Assembly: GCA_017460225.1 (NCBI GenBank)
Contig: JAFUBM010000004.1
Location: forward strand, 38,400-102,399
DNA from: Candidatus Saccharimonadota bacterium
GTDB lineage: Bacteria; Patescibacteriota; Saccharimonadia; Saccharimonadales; Saccharimonadaceae
Length of the DNA: 64,000 nt
Direction of reading: 5' to 3'
Part shown: piece after piece, positions 33,858 to 42,091 of the stretch
Layout of the letters: the number at the start of each line of letters is the position of its first letter
How positions within the stretch are numbered: the stretch's first letter is position 1
Made by a program: the position numbers and the translations under genes
The notes under the pieces: model-generated
What the model saw: only the letters and a program-made list of their open reading frames with translations
What the model was told of the DNA's origin: nothing
Database searches by the model: none

Positions 33858-34641
33858 CTTCCTCCTTTGATAAAAACTCCTTATAGGTCAAAAACTCCGC
33901 TCCGCCTCGCTTCAGCTCCCGGATAACCCACTCCAGCCGCCGCTCTAGTTTCTCTCCACTATTTTTCCGGATGTAGCTCGGCGCTTCCGGCACTTCTGCG
34001 AGGTTAGTAAACTCCCACGGATGGAAGTAAGTTGCAAAGTAGCCTTGGTGCCGAAGTGCAGTCTTAGCCAGGGAAAGATACAGCCGCTTCGGGAAGAGAT
34101 GTAAGGAGAGCCAAAACAGCGGGATTCTTAGCCCTGTCGCCGCCGACACTGGCAGCTCGGTCACCCCCTCGCGGAGAAACGGTCTTCTTGGGGTTCGGAA
34201 GTTATTATATCTCCCGGGAACAAACGCCGGATTGATACTTGAGTCATATTTATATCCACACCGCTTCAACTCTTTATAGTCTATCTTAAACATCCTTGGC
34301 TGGCGGTAGCCATAGACCCGCCCACCAAGTGTCTTCTCTACTATCTTTTTACTCTCTGCCGGGTCAGACGCCTTGGGCGAGAAGTGGTCCACTCCGTGGC
34401 AAGCTACTTCGTGTCCCGCCTCGGCGATTTTCCGGACCAGCCCAGGGTTTACCTTAGCAAAGTTCCCGGTTACGAAGAATGTTGCCTTTACTCCCGTCCG
34501 TTTGAGGATGTTTAGGATTCTCTCCGTCCCCTCGCTCGAGCGCGCTACGCCGTCTTCTAGGGAAATCTCCCCGCCGTGTTCTCTGGGCAGGTCAAATTCT
34601 TCTATGTCAAAGCTCAGCAAGGCATTATTTTTTGCCATCAT
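33841..34641 (-). CDS. NodB-type polysaccharide deacetylase
   Basis: 266 residues of the carbohydrate esterase 4 family. Motif 1 LLSFDIEEFD (metal and base Asp), motif 2 HGVDHFSP (H-x3-H), followed by GYRQPRMFKID and FATYFHPWEF near the end. Such enzymes N-deacetylate glycans such as peptidoglycan or teichoic-acid-linked sugars; this one lacks a signal peptide, so it may act on cytoplasmic lipid-linked precursors. It overlaps genes on both sides by 17 bases, forming one translational unit with the two glycosyl transfer proteins. Confidence 0.85.
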   Translation of the reverse strand: MMAKNNALLSFDIEEFDLPREHGGEISLEDGVARSSEGTERILNILKRTGVKATFFVTGNFAKVNPGLVRKIAEAGHEVACHGVDHFSPKASDPAESKKIVEKTLGGRVYGYRQPRMFKIDYKELKRCGYKYDSSINPAFVPGRYNNFRTPRRPFLREGVTELPVSAATGLRIPLFWLSLHLFPKRLYLSLAKTALRHQGYFATYFHPWEFTNLAEVPEAPSYIRKNSGEKLERRLEWVIRELKRGGAEFLTYKEFLSKEEDEEAK

Positions 34642-35584
34642 CTAGCCCCACAGATTTTTCCCGGTCTATGATATACAGTGGTCGGTTCTTTACTTCGGCG
34701 TGGATTTGGGAGACATAGAGCGCCGTCATTGCCTGAGAAATCAGCACTAGTCCTACCAGGAACGCCACAAACAAGCTCACCGCTACGCCCCCGCCCCATT
34801 CTATCCCTAGCGGGTCTCCGAGGATATATTCCTGTACCAGCTGGAACAACCCCACGGCGCCAGACACCAGCATAATCCCTACTCCGATATACCCAAAGAT
34901 AAGTAGCGGCGTCCTCGACGCCGAGACCAAGCTGTCTCCGGCTAGCGTCATTAGCTTCCTCAGGCTATATGTTGGCGCGCCCTTTTTCCGGTTTTTCGTC
35001 TGTATCTTTATGTGTTCTTGCGGGAAGCCGAGCCAGTTGACCAGCCCGCGCGTCATCCGGTTGTGCTCCGTAAACCGGTTAAACTCCTCCACTACTACTC
35101 TATCCATCAGCCTAAAATCCGTCTCGCCCTCATGGACGCTTTGATTCCCGAGCCGGCGCATCAGCCTATAATACAGCCACGACCCAAGACGATGGCTGGT
35201 CGTATTCTGTGCACGCACCGCGGTGACGATTCTCGCTCCTTTGTGCCATTTTTCTACCATCCGCGGGATTTCTTCCGCCGGATGCTGTCCGTCGGCGTCT
35301 AGCGTTATTACTGCGTCGCCTCTCGCCTCGCGGATCCCTGCCGTCAAGGCAATCTCCTTGCCGAAGTTTTTTACCAGCGCTATTATCCGCACCTTTTGCT
35401 TTTGCTCTGTGCCCCAGGCTCGTATCAGCTTTAGCGACTCGTCTCGCGACCCGTCGTCTACCAGGATGATTTCTGTCTCCTCCGCCAGCTTCTCCAGCGC
35501 CGGCTCCAGCTCCTTATCTAAAAAGTCGTTTATCCCCGCCTGTTCATTATAAACCGGCACTATCACCGAAACCAATTTTCTCAT
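34625..35584 (-). CDS. Glycosyltransferase family 2, GtrB/dolichol-phosphate type
   Basis: 319 residues from the ATG at 35584 (MRKLVSVIVPVYNEQAG); upstream codons exist but lie before the promoter. The GT2 domain has DDGSRDES and DADGQHPAEEIP (metal-binding DxD), then QNTTSHRLGSW and two C-terminal membrane segments (about 230-300). GtrB-type enzymes attach a sugar to polyprenyl phosphate for later transfer. It leads the operon 35584-32349 with the deacetylase and GtrII-like protein; together they would modify surface glycans. Confidence 0.88.
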   Translation of the reverse strand: MRKLVSVIVPVYNEQAGINDFLDKELEPALEKLAEETEIILVDDGSRDESLKLIRAWGTEQKQKVRIIALVKNFGKEIALTAGIREARGDAVITLDADGQHPAEEIPRMVEKWHKGARIVTAVRAQNTTSHRLGSWLYYRLMRRLGNQSVHEGETDFRLMDRVVVEEFNRFTEHNRMTRGLVNWLGFPQEHIKIQTKNRKKGAPTYSLRKLMTLAGDSLVSASRTPLLIFGYIGVGIMLVSGAVGLFQLVQEYILGDPLGIEWGGGVAVSLFVAFLVGLVLISQAMTALYVSQIHAEVKNRPLYIIDREKSVGLDDGKK

Positions 35585-35590
35585 AACTCC

Positions 35591-35599
35591 ATTATACCA
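35591..35599 (-). promoter_or_regulatory. Extended -10 promoter of the envelope operon, leaderless
   Basis: Read on the minus strand it is TGGTATAAT followed by GGAGTT and then ATG (35584). The predicted start is the A of the ATG, so the GGAG would not be in the mRNA. Confidence 0.65.
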
Positions 35600-35671
35600 C
35601 ACTCCTAGCCAACAATTTATGCATAACCCTCTTGCAATTTTTAAAATGATTATGTAAAATGAAAATAAGTA

Positions 35672-35677
35672 TAAAAT
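35672..35677 (+). promoter_or_regulatory. -10 box of the prepilin gene
   Basis: TAAAAT, predicted start near 35684, 14 bases before ATG 35698. AAAGG just downstream lies mostly at the transcript start. Confidence 0.45.
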
Positions 35678-35697
35678 AGAAAGGATTGCTAACCTAT

Positions 35698-36180
35698 ATG
35701 AGTACAAAATCTAAATCAGGCTTCACCATCATCGAGGTCGTCCTGGTCCTCGCGATTGCCGGTCTTATCTTCTTGATGGTCTTTATCGCTCTGCCAAACA
35801 TGCAACGTTCCCAGCGTGATACCCAGCGCCGCAACGATTACTCCGCGCTGTCTGCTAATATCACTCAGTACATTACCAACAACAACGGCTCTTTGCCTGC
35901 CACTGGCGCGACCCTTGCCGCCAACAAATACATCAACGAGACCGGCGAAGATCCAGATGGCAACACCTACATTCTTGAAGTTGTCGAGTGTACCACTAGT
36001 GGCTGTACTGCCAATTTCGACACCAGTAAGAATATCCGTGAAGACGGTACTCAGGTCTTCCTCGTCCGCCACGGCGGCTGTAACGGAGGCGCCCTCGAAT
36101 ACGTCAAGTCCAACCGCGCTTTCGCTATCTACGGCCAGCTCGAGACTGGTGAAGGTAGCTACTGCCAGTCCAACAGCTAA
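35698..36180 (+). CDS. Type IV prepilin-like protein
   Basis: 160 residues from ATG 35698; a TTG at 35686 is too close to the AAAGG to be preferred. The class III signal is short and basic and reads KSKSG before FTIIEVVLVLAIAGL, with Glu at +5, then a long hydrophobic helix. The rest is a small pilin-like head with paired Cys and a C-terminal GEGSYCQSNS. It would be processed by prepilin peptidase and joined into a type IV pilus. A strong terminator follows. Pilus genes themselves are not in this window. Confidence 0.85.
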   Translation: MSTKSKSGFTIIEVVLVLAIAGLIFLMVFIALPNMQRSQRDTQRRNDYSALSANITQYITNNNGSLPATGATLAANKYINETGEDPDGNTYILEVVECTTSGCTANFDTSKNIREDGTQVFLVRHGGCNGGALEYVKSNRAFAIYGQLETGEGSYCQSNS

Positions 36181-36213
36181 TCTCCTTTCTAGCCTTTAGA
36201 ACTGCGAGAAAAA

Positions 36214-36240
36214 TCCCTCCCCGAGAAGCCCGGGGAGGGA
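36214..36240. terminator. Bidirectional intrinsic terminator between prepilin and vWA adhesin
   Basis: 10-bp GC-rich stem TCCCTCCCCG / CGGGGAGGGA with a 7-base loop, T-rich on the right (plus strand) and AAAAA on the left, giving a T tract on the minus strand as well. Confidence 0.85.
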
Positions 36241-36259
36241 ATTGTTTTTGTTTTGTAAG

Positions 36260-39200
36260 TTACACTTTGCGCTTAGAGGCAATCACGAGATACGCCGCCG
36301 CTCCCAGGGCCACCATCGCCGCGATTGTTCCAAAGAGGTTTTGTTCCTCCGCTCCGTCTTCCGCCTTGGTAAACCGTCCCGTATTTGGAGTTACGGTCGG
36401 CTCTAGCTCGCCTCGGCCGGGTTCGTCATAGTTATTATAGAAGACGTTGTCGTAGTCGCTCGCTTCTATGTTGAGTGTGCCGTCATAGTTGTCGCTGACC
36501 GTGAGCGTAAATAGGATGTACTCCGTCACCTGCGAGACGTTTTCGATATCAAACGGCGTCTCAAGGATTACGTAGGTGTGTTCACCGAGCATCGTCAGGT
36601 CAAACTCTAGCGCCGCAAAAGAGAAGGTTTGTTTGTCTTTGGTTGCCGTGCTTTCGCTGATGAGGGCTAGCTCTTCGCCGTCTTCGCTCTCAACTATCTC
36701 GTAGAGTTGGAAGCCAAATTCGTAGATTTCTTCCCATTCATCTTGGTTCAGGACAATCTTAGTAAACTCCAGCTCGCCTTCCGCGCCATACGTCCCCGTC
36801 GCCGTATAGGTGTTGGTAAACGTCGGGTTATTTCCGGAGACTTCTGCCTTGAGCTTTCCGTTCCCGTCATCCGTCACGGCGATAGTAATCGTATGCTCCG
36901 CAGTGTCGTAGGTAAATCCGCCGGCTTGTCCAGCCACTTCGGTCAGCGTATAGGTATAAGTTCCCGCTTCGGTAAAGGTCAGGACTCCGTCTAGCATAAC
37001 TAGTGCTTCTGCGCCGTGCGCGGTTGCCGTAGCCACTACCTCGCCCGCCTCATCGCGGAGCTCAAAGCTAAAGTCGTACTTTTCCGCCTCTTCCGCATAG
37101 CCCGGGGTCTCCTTGGTCAGGAGCAGTTTTGTCGAAGCATCGTCCTCCGGATCATTCACCGTAACCGGCTCGGCCACGTAGGTGTTGTTGATTAGGACGT
37201 CTTTATCTTCCTCAGTCACGGTCGCGTCGCCCTTGTTGTAGAGCTTGGTCACGCTAAGCGTGCCATCGCCGTTGTCGGTCGTCGTTACCGTCACCACAAT
37301 GTCTTCGTCGTTTTCCACTCTGCTCACTCCGCCCCGAATGGCCGGATTGGGCTCGGTGATGGTGTAAACATAGCCTTCCGCGGTGTAGCCTTCAATCCTC
37401 ACCGTCCATTCCGCAGGAGTTAAGGCACTGTTCACGGTAGCAGTAGTTTGTGCTGGCATTGGCGCACCTTGCGAACCGGAAATCTCAAAAGTAAATTCAT
37501 CGCCCGTCAGCCAGAAATCGTCGAATCCCTTATAGGCTCTAATCGTAACGTCCTGTGCAGCAACTGCGTAAGTGTTTGTAAACTCCGCGGTGCTAGTTTT
37601 GTTTTTGGCAATCGTTCCAGTTTCGCCCGTGGAGTCTGTCGTAAAACCGCTTTCCTCAGTTTCGCTAATTTCATAATATGCACCAACTGGTAGCTCGGCA
37701 ATCTTGATGGTTTCTCCGTCTTTTAGTTTTACGGTTTCACCGGAAGCAATCGTGCCTTCGGTTGAACCAGTGTAGCTATAAGTCTTATCGATTTCTTCGC
37801 TCTTATTATCGTCGGTATAAAGATTAAAGGCAAACTCAAACTCTTTTCCGTCAATCGCATTCGCGTCGCCGTTCGTATTTTGAACAACCTTGGAAACTTC
37901 TAGATCGCCATAGTTATACACGTTTGTAATTGTAGCAGTCGAAGCTGAGTTACCTTTAACGGCATAATATCCATCAGCCGCCACATCATCTTGCGCAGCG
38001 TCGGTTCCGTAGGTAATTGTGTAGTCGATGCTATCTAGCTCGTAGCCCTTAGGCATTGCAGCCTCGTCTTCTTCTACATAATACAACGTTCCATCCGCCA
38101 CGTTTACCACGCGGATAACGTCGCCAACGTAAATTTCTGCCTCAATCGTACCGTCGCCATAAATATGTCCCGAACGACGTCTTGCGAAATCGCTGTCGGA
38201 TTGCCCAGTGCATTGCGTTGTGTAGCAAGGGTTATTTTCTCCGTAATAAATACGGTAATCGTAGCTATAATCGCTGCCGTCTGGGTTTTTAAGGTAGGCT
38301 TTAACCGTAAAAGCGTCTTCGCTGACGTCGGTTTTACCTGTAACCACTTTTTGGATGTTAATCCCGCCCTTGATTGTGTTGGTTGCAGAAATAGTAGTCA
38401 TTCCTTCGGCAGCTTCTACGCCCGTAATCGTGTCGCCGTCGTAGATAAAGGTGACATTCTTTAACTCGCCATCAACCAACATTGGATGGTACTGATATTT
38501 TGTTAGTTCAAAATGGCCGTTAATGTCTTTTTCGCCAAATTCATAGTCGTGTCCTGGGTTTAAAATTGCATATTTTTTTCCATCCAAGGTCACCACGCCG
38601 TATTCTGCGGTTTCGTCGTAGGCGGCATGTCCCTCGCTCACCATCAAACCTGGCGCGATTGCAATTTCGCCTGCTGCCCAAACGCTGCCACTTTGATTAG
38701 TAACTTTAATCCCGCCAGCTGCTTTGTCGTAACCGGTCAGCTCTTCGTATTCTCTGCCGTCCATGTAGAATTGCAGATAAATATCTTCCACTTCTTCTTC
38801 GCGTTGCGTCGGGTCTAGGCTATCTTCCCAAAGTTTTTGCATCGCAATTTTCTTAGAATATAAATCTACCGGTTCTGGATTATCCAGCTCCACGGTTTTC
38901 GGGCTAGACACCACGGTTTGTGTTTTGCCATTTACCGTTGTGGTCGTTACCGTAGAATACGTTAAAGTTGGAAAATCCGTATTGGTTTTAAGCGTATAGG
39001 CGTTACCGTTCTTTATAATCTGAGCTTTTTCGGCTTCCATCAACGAGTCATAATCTTTAATACCGTTATTTAGCTCGGCCACTAAGTCTACGGACTCTTG
39101 CTTTGGCCAAACCGTAAAGGCTACGGTGTAAGTTACGCCATCTTCTAACACTAAGTTGCCTAAGTTCCAGTCAACTTCGCCCTCAGCGTTAATGGTTGCC

Positions 39201-39928
39201 GCTGGCGCTTCCGCCCACTCTTCACCCAACCCGTTGTTGGCGGTTGTGCTGTAACTTTTGCCACTGCGATAGTATTTAAGCCCCGTCACGTCACCGCTAG
39301 CAGTTGCTTTTACGCTAGAAGCCGTCATGGCCGTAACGCCATCTTCTAAGGCAACATTGGTGTAACCAACGCCAGTTGTAATATCGTTAACAATTTGAGT
39401 CAAAGCAGAAATCAAGGTTGCGGTGTCGCTTGCGTCGGTGTAATATTGCGCATAATCCGCAGAAAGGGAAGAATTGGAGTTGCCAGTGCCCGTGTAAGCA
39501 TATTGCACCAAGCTAGACAAATAGTGACTACTGTTGTTGGAGCCCCAAGTAAAAAGTGCGTAGAACTTATAGCCAGCCTCAACAATGCTACGCGCGTCGT
39601 CCTTAGCGTAGCCCCATTCAGTCGCATAGTTGACGTTTACGTTATAGGAATTATCGTGCGTCGTTGGCTCGCCATCTGTCAAGAATATAATATATACATC
39701 TTCATCAGGTTGAGCGGATTTAATGCTGTCGGCATAGGTCTTAGCATATTGCAAACCCTCTTCCCAGTTTGTGCCACGGCTGGTAGTCAGGCCATTGATA
39801 GTGTTCTTTAACGTCGTGGCGTTAGTTGTAAAGCCTTGCGTAGCATATCCACGCGTGTCAAAGTTTGCCACGGCTACTTCGACAATGTCAGACTTGTTGG
39901 CATCGCCGGCCACGTTTTGCCTCAACAA
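36260..39928 (-). CDS. vWA pilin-type adhesin, C-terminal 92% (downstream of a frameshift)
   Basis: 1222 residues, the downstream frame of a gene that begins at 40269 and is broken near 39948. Content in order: the remainder of a von Willebrand A domain (IIFLTDGEPTTHD, about 1-160), a DUF7604/7601-like linker region, at least four pilin isopeptide-type (Spy0128/FctA-like) beta domains with Lys near EVSKVV or EFTKIV and Asn in FTNTY, which would form internal Lys-Asn bonds, then TPNTG, a membrane helix and KRKV. The TPNTG differs from canonical LPXTG. The 5' two thirds are AT-richer than the 3' third. Without repair this protein lacks its signal peptide. Confidence 0.75.
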   Translation of the reverse strand: MLRQNVAGDANKSDIVEVAVANFDTRGYATQGFTTNATTLKNTINGLTTSRGTNWEEGLQYAKTYADSIKSAQPDEDVYIIFLTDGEPTTHDNSYNVNVNYATEWGYAKDDARSIVEAGYKFYALFTWGSNNSSHYLSSLVQYAYTGTGNSNSSLSADYAQYYTDASDTATLISALTQIVNDITTGVGYTNVALEDGVTAMTASSVKATASGDVTGLKYYRSGKSYSTTANNGLGEEWAEAPAATINAEGEVDWNLGNLVLEDGVTYTVAFTVWPKQESVDLVAELNNGIKDYDSLMEAEKAQIIKNGNAYTLKTNTDFPTLTYSTVTTTTVNGKTQTVVSSPKTVELDNPEPVDLYSKKIAMQKLWEDSLDPTQREEEVEDIYLQFYMDGREYEELTGYDKAAGGIKVTNQSGSVWAAGEIAIAPGLMVSEGHAAYDETAEYGVVTLDGKKYAILNPGHDYEFGEKDINGHFELTKYQYHPMLVDGELKNVTFIYDGDTITGVEAAEGMTTISATNTIKGGINIQKVVTGKTDVSEDAFTVKAYLKNPDGSDYSYDYRIYYGENNPCYTTQCTGQSDSDFARRRSGHIYGDGTIEAEIYVGDVIRVVNVADGTLYYVEEDEAAMPKGYELDSIDYTITYGTDAAQDDVAADGYYAVKGNSASTATITNVYNYGDLEVSKVVQNTNGDANAIDGKEFEFAFNLYTDDNKSEEIDKTYSYTGSTEGTIASGETVKLKDGETIKIAELPVGAYYEISETEESGFTTDSTGETGTIAKNKTSTAEFTNTYAVAAQDVTIRAYKGFDDFWLTGDEFTFEISGSQGAPMPAQTTATVNSALTPAEWTVRIEGYTAEGYVYTITEPNPAIRGGVSRVENDEDIVVTVTTTDNGDGTLSVTKLYNKGDATVTEEDKDVLINNTYVAEPVTVNDPEDDASTKLLLTKETPGYAEEAEKYDFSFELRDEAGEVVATATAHGAEALVMLDGVLTFTEAGTYTYTLTEVAGQAGGFTYDTAEHTITIAVTDDGNGKLKAEVSGNNPTFTNTYTATGTYGAEGELEFTKIVLNQDEWEEIYEFGFQLYEIVESEDGEELALISESTATKDKQTFSFAALEFDLTMLGEHTYVILETPFDIENVSQVTEYILFTLTVSDNYDGTLNIEASDYDNVFYNNYDEPGRGELEPTVTPNTGRFTKAEDGAEEQNLFGTIAAMVALGAAAYLVIASKRKV

Positions 39929-40269
39929 GTTATCAATAATTCCATTGTTTTTGTCAGGGCATCTTTTTCGGCTTCAAGACGCGTAGTGTTTCCCGAGCCA
40001 CTCCCCAAAGTCATTGACGTTGAAGTGTCAACCACCAACACTACGTTCGCTTTGGTAATGTCTGTCGTTTGGCTGCTAGCCGTTTCGCCAGTTACGCTCA
40101 GCGCAATGGTGTAGGTGCCGTCATCATTATTATTGATAAGATTTTTCTCGCTCGCTGGTTCGTCAGAAATGGCATCTGTGTCGGCGTAAACCGGCTTGTA
40201 AAGCAAAGGCACACTCCCAAAAGCCACCATAACTGCGGCGAAAAGACTTTGTAATCTCTTCTTTATCAT
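39922..40269 (-). CDS. vWA pilin-type adhesin, N-terminal part (upstream of a frameshift)
   Basis: 115 residues from ATG 40269, with GAGGG before it; a further upstream start at 40350 is not preferred. Signal peptide (MIKKRLQSLFAAVMVAFGSV to VYA, about 1-29), then the first half of a vWA domain with MIDAS motif VVDTSTSM. The frame stops at 39922, but a -1 change near the A run 39948-39952 (minus strand A5) joins it smoothly to the downstream frame at IIDNLLRQN. With one more A the join reads TKNNGIIDNLLRQN, which fits the vWA helix. Confidence 0.7.
   Translation of the reverse strand: MIKKRLQSLFAAVMVAFGSVPLLYKPVYADTDAISDEPASEKNLINNNDDGTYTIALSVTGETASSQTTDITKANVVLVVDTSTSMTLGSGSGNTTRLEAEKDALTKTMELLITC
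39945..39955 (-). other. Frameshift site in the adhesin gene
   Basis: The minus strand reads ACAAAAACAATGG. The upstream frame ends in ITC and a stop (TGA at 39922-39924); the downstream frame continues the vWA helix. An added A in the A5 run (39948-39952 on plus strand) restores one frame. No canonical -1 slippery heptamer is aligned with the codons, so a homopolymer indel, real or from sequencing, is the simplest reading. Confidence 0.6.
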
Positions 40270-40300
40270 TTTCTTTCCCTCGATTTGCTTAATGTTAAAA

Positions 40301-40321
40301 TTGTTACCTGATATATAACAA
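40301..40321. promoter_or_regulatory. Inverted repeat upstream of the vWA adhesin
   Basis: TTGTTA (40301-40306) and TAACAA (40316-40321) about 32-52 bases before ATG 40269, in an AT-rich spacer. It may be an operator; the promoter for the adhesin gene itself is not clear. Confidence 0.3.
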
Positions 40322-40389
40322 AAAAGCGCGCTAGTTGCAATCTTAAGCACAATATGTTCTAATATGCTATTGCTTACCGTCCTCGCTTA

Positions 40390-40398
40390 TGCTAAACT
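40390..40398 (+). promoter_or_regulatory. Extended -10 promoter of potA, leaderless
   Basis: TGCTAAACT; hexamer 40393-40398 puts +1 at 40405, the A of ATG. It drives potABCD. Confidence 0.65.
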
Positions 40399-40404
40399 AG
40401 AACT

Positions 40405-41178
40405 ATGGAAAATAGGGTGCTGGTTAAGCTTGAACACGTCCGGAAAACTTTCGGCGAGAAAACTATTATTCGAGACCTTTCTCTCGACATCTACGAGGGA
40501 GAGTTCTTGACACTGCTCGGTCCTTCTGGCTGTGGTAAGACCACGGTCCTCCGGATGATTTCCGGGCTGGAGTCCGTCTCTGAGGGTTCTGTCTGGCTCG
40601 ACGGCAAAGACGTTACCTCCGTCCCCGCCAGCAAACGTCTCGTCTCCACGATTTTTCAAGATTTTGCCCTCTTCCCGCATCTTACCGTCTGGGACAACGT
40701 CAACTTTGGCCTCAAAATGATTGGCATCCCTAAGCCCGAGGCGGCTCGCCGCATCCGTTCCGCTCTGCGCCTCGTTAAACTTACCGGTTTTGAGGATCGC
40801 TACCCTGCCCAGCTCTCCGGCGGCCAGAAACAACGCGTCGCTATCGCTCGCGGTATCGTTATGCATCACAAGATTCTTCTCTTAGACGAGTCTCTCGCTT
40901 CGCTCGATTTGAAGCTTAAGCGTGAGATGCAGACCGAGCTAAAACATCTCCAGCAACATCTCGGGATGACTTTTGTCTACGTCACCCACGACCAAGACGA
41001 GGCTCTGACCATGTCCGATCGCATCGCCGTTATGAACGCCGGCAACATCGTCCAGCTCGGCACCCCGGAGGAGATTTACAAAAAGCCCAAAAACGATTTT
41101 GTCAAATCTTTCATCTCCGACATCGACCTCATCAACTTTAAGAAAACCCGGATGAACCGCTATGAGGAAAAAGCATAA
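40405..41178 (+). CDS. potA: Spermidine/putrescine ABC transporter ATPase
   Basis: 257 residues. Walker A GPSGCGKTT, signature LSGGQKQRVAIARGI, Walker B ILLLDESLASLD and the switch His in THDQDEAL. The enzyme powers polyamine uptake. It is shorter than the 370-residue E. coli PotA because the C-terminal TOBE domain is largely missing, though the core is complete. It overlaps potB by 17 bases. The four genes potABCD form one tightly packed operon. Other polyamine or opine-type cargo is possible within the family. Confidence 0.88.
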   Translation: MENRVLVKLEHVRKTFGEKTIIRDLSLDIYEGEFLTLLGPSGCGKTTVLRMISGLESVSEGSVWLDGKDVTSVPASKRLVSTIFQDFALFPHLTVWDNVNFGLKMIGIPKPEAARRIRSALRLVKLTGFEDRYPAQLSGGQKQRVAIARGIVMHHKILLLDESLASLDLKLKREMQTELKHLQQHLGMTFVYVTHDQDEALTMSDRIAVMNAGNIVQLGTPEEIYKKPKNDFVKSFISDIDLINFKKTRMNRYEEKA

Positions 41179-42091
41179 GCTCGCCTCCTCGTCAAGTCCG
41201 GAAGTTGACGAGCAAAAGGGAAGAACCTCCTCGTCACGTTCCGTTTTTGACGGGCACAAACTCGTCTTTACGCTCCCGGTTATTATCTATGCGTTTTTGC
41301 TTATCTTAGCGCCGCTGGTATATATTTTATTTCTTAGCTTCCTTACCGCCGACAATTACGGCGGCTACAGCTACGATTTTACGCTCCAGAATTACGCCGA
41401 AGTTTTTGACGGCACCAATCTCGGTATTTTCCTCAAGTCTGCCGGGATCGGCCTCCTTACCACCGCGATTTGCCTCCTGATTTCTTATCCCTTTGCGATT
41501 TTCCTGCGGGACAAACCGTTGAAGACCCAGAATCTCATCATCAAGCTCGTCATGGTGCCTTTCTTGACAAATTCCCTCATCCGTACCTACGGCTGGATTA
41601 CCCTCCTGCGCAAAAACGGCGTCATCAACACCAGCTTGCTGTTTTTTGGCATCATCAAATCTCCGCTCCCGCTGATGTATAACTACCTCGGCATCATCAT
41701 CGGTATGGTTTACACGCTTCTGCCTTTTATGATTCTTCCGGTCTATTCCGCCGTCTCCAAGGTAGACCAAAACCTCCTCGACGCCGCAGAAGACCTTGGC
41801 GCCGGCAAGCTTCGGAAGTTCAAAGAAGTCTATCTCCCGCTTACGCTCGCTGGCGCATTCAACGGTTCGCTCATGGTCTTTATCCCCGCTATCGGGTATT
41901 TCTTCATCGCCGACATCCTCGGCGGTGGCAAAGCCATGATTATCGGCAACTTGATCAAAAACCAGTTCCTTACCGCCCGCAACTGGCCGCTCGGCGCCGC
42001 TCTCTCCATCTTCCTCCTCGTTATCACCTTCGGTCTGGTCAAACTTTACGAAAAAATCGGGGGAGACCTCGATGAGCTGGGGGCAGGCTAA
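41162..42091 (+). CDS. potB: Spermidine/putrescine ABC transporter permease PotB
   Basis: 309 residues. It starts at ATG 41162 inside the potA end. An N-terminal Ser-rich tail (about 1-35) precedes six membrane segments and the permease loop EAAEDLGAGKLRKFKEVYLPL, here DAAEDLGAG, the contact with the ATPase. Together with PotC it forms the channel for polyamines in the inner membrane. The stop overlaps potC by one base (TAATG). Confidence 0.9.
   Translation: MRKKHKLASSSSPEVDEQKGRTSSSRSVFDGHKLVFTLPVIIYAFLLILAPLVYILFLSFLTADNYGGYSYDFTLQNYAEVFDGTNLGIFLKSAGIGLLTTAICLLISYPFAIFLRDKPLKTQNLIIKLVMVPFLTNSLIRTYGWITLLRKNGVINTSLLFFGIIKSPLPLMYNYLGIIIGMVYTLLPFMILPVYSAVSKVDQNLLDAAEDLGAGKLRKFKEVYLPLTLAGAFNGSLMVFIPAIGYFFIADILGGGKAMIIGNLIKNQFLTARNWPLGAALSIFLLVITFGLVKLYEKIGGDLDELGAG

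Noticed and set aside
39922..39960. Programmed -1 ribosomal frameshifting in the vWA adhesin
   Set aside because: No X-XXY-YYZ heptamer in register and no obvious downstream pseudoknot; homopolymer indel is simpler.
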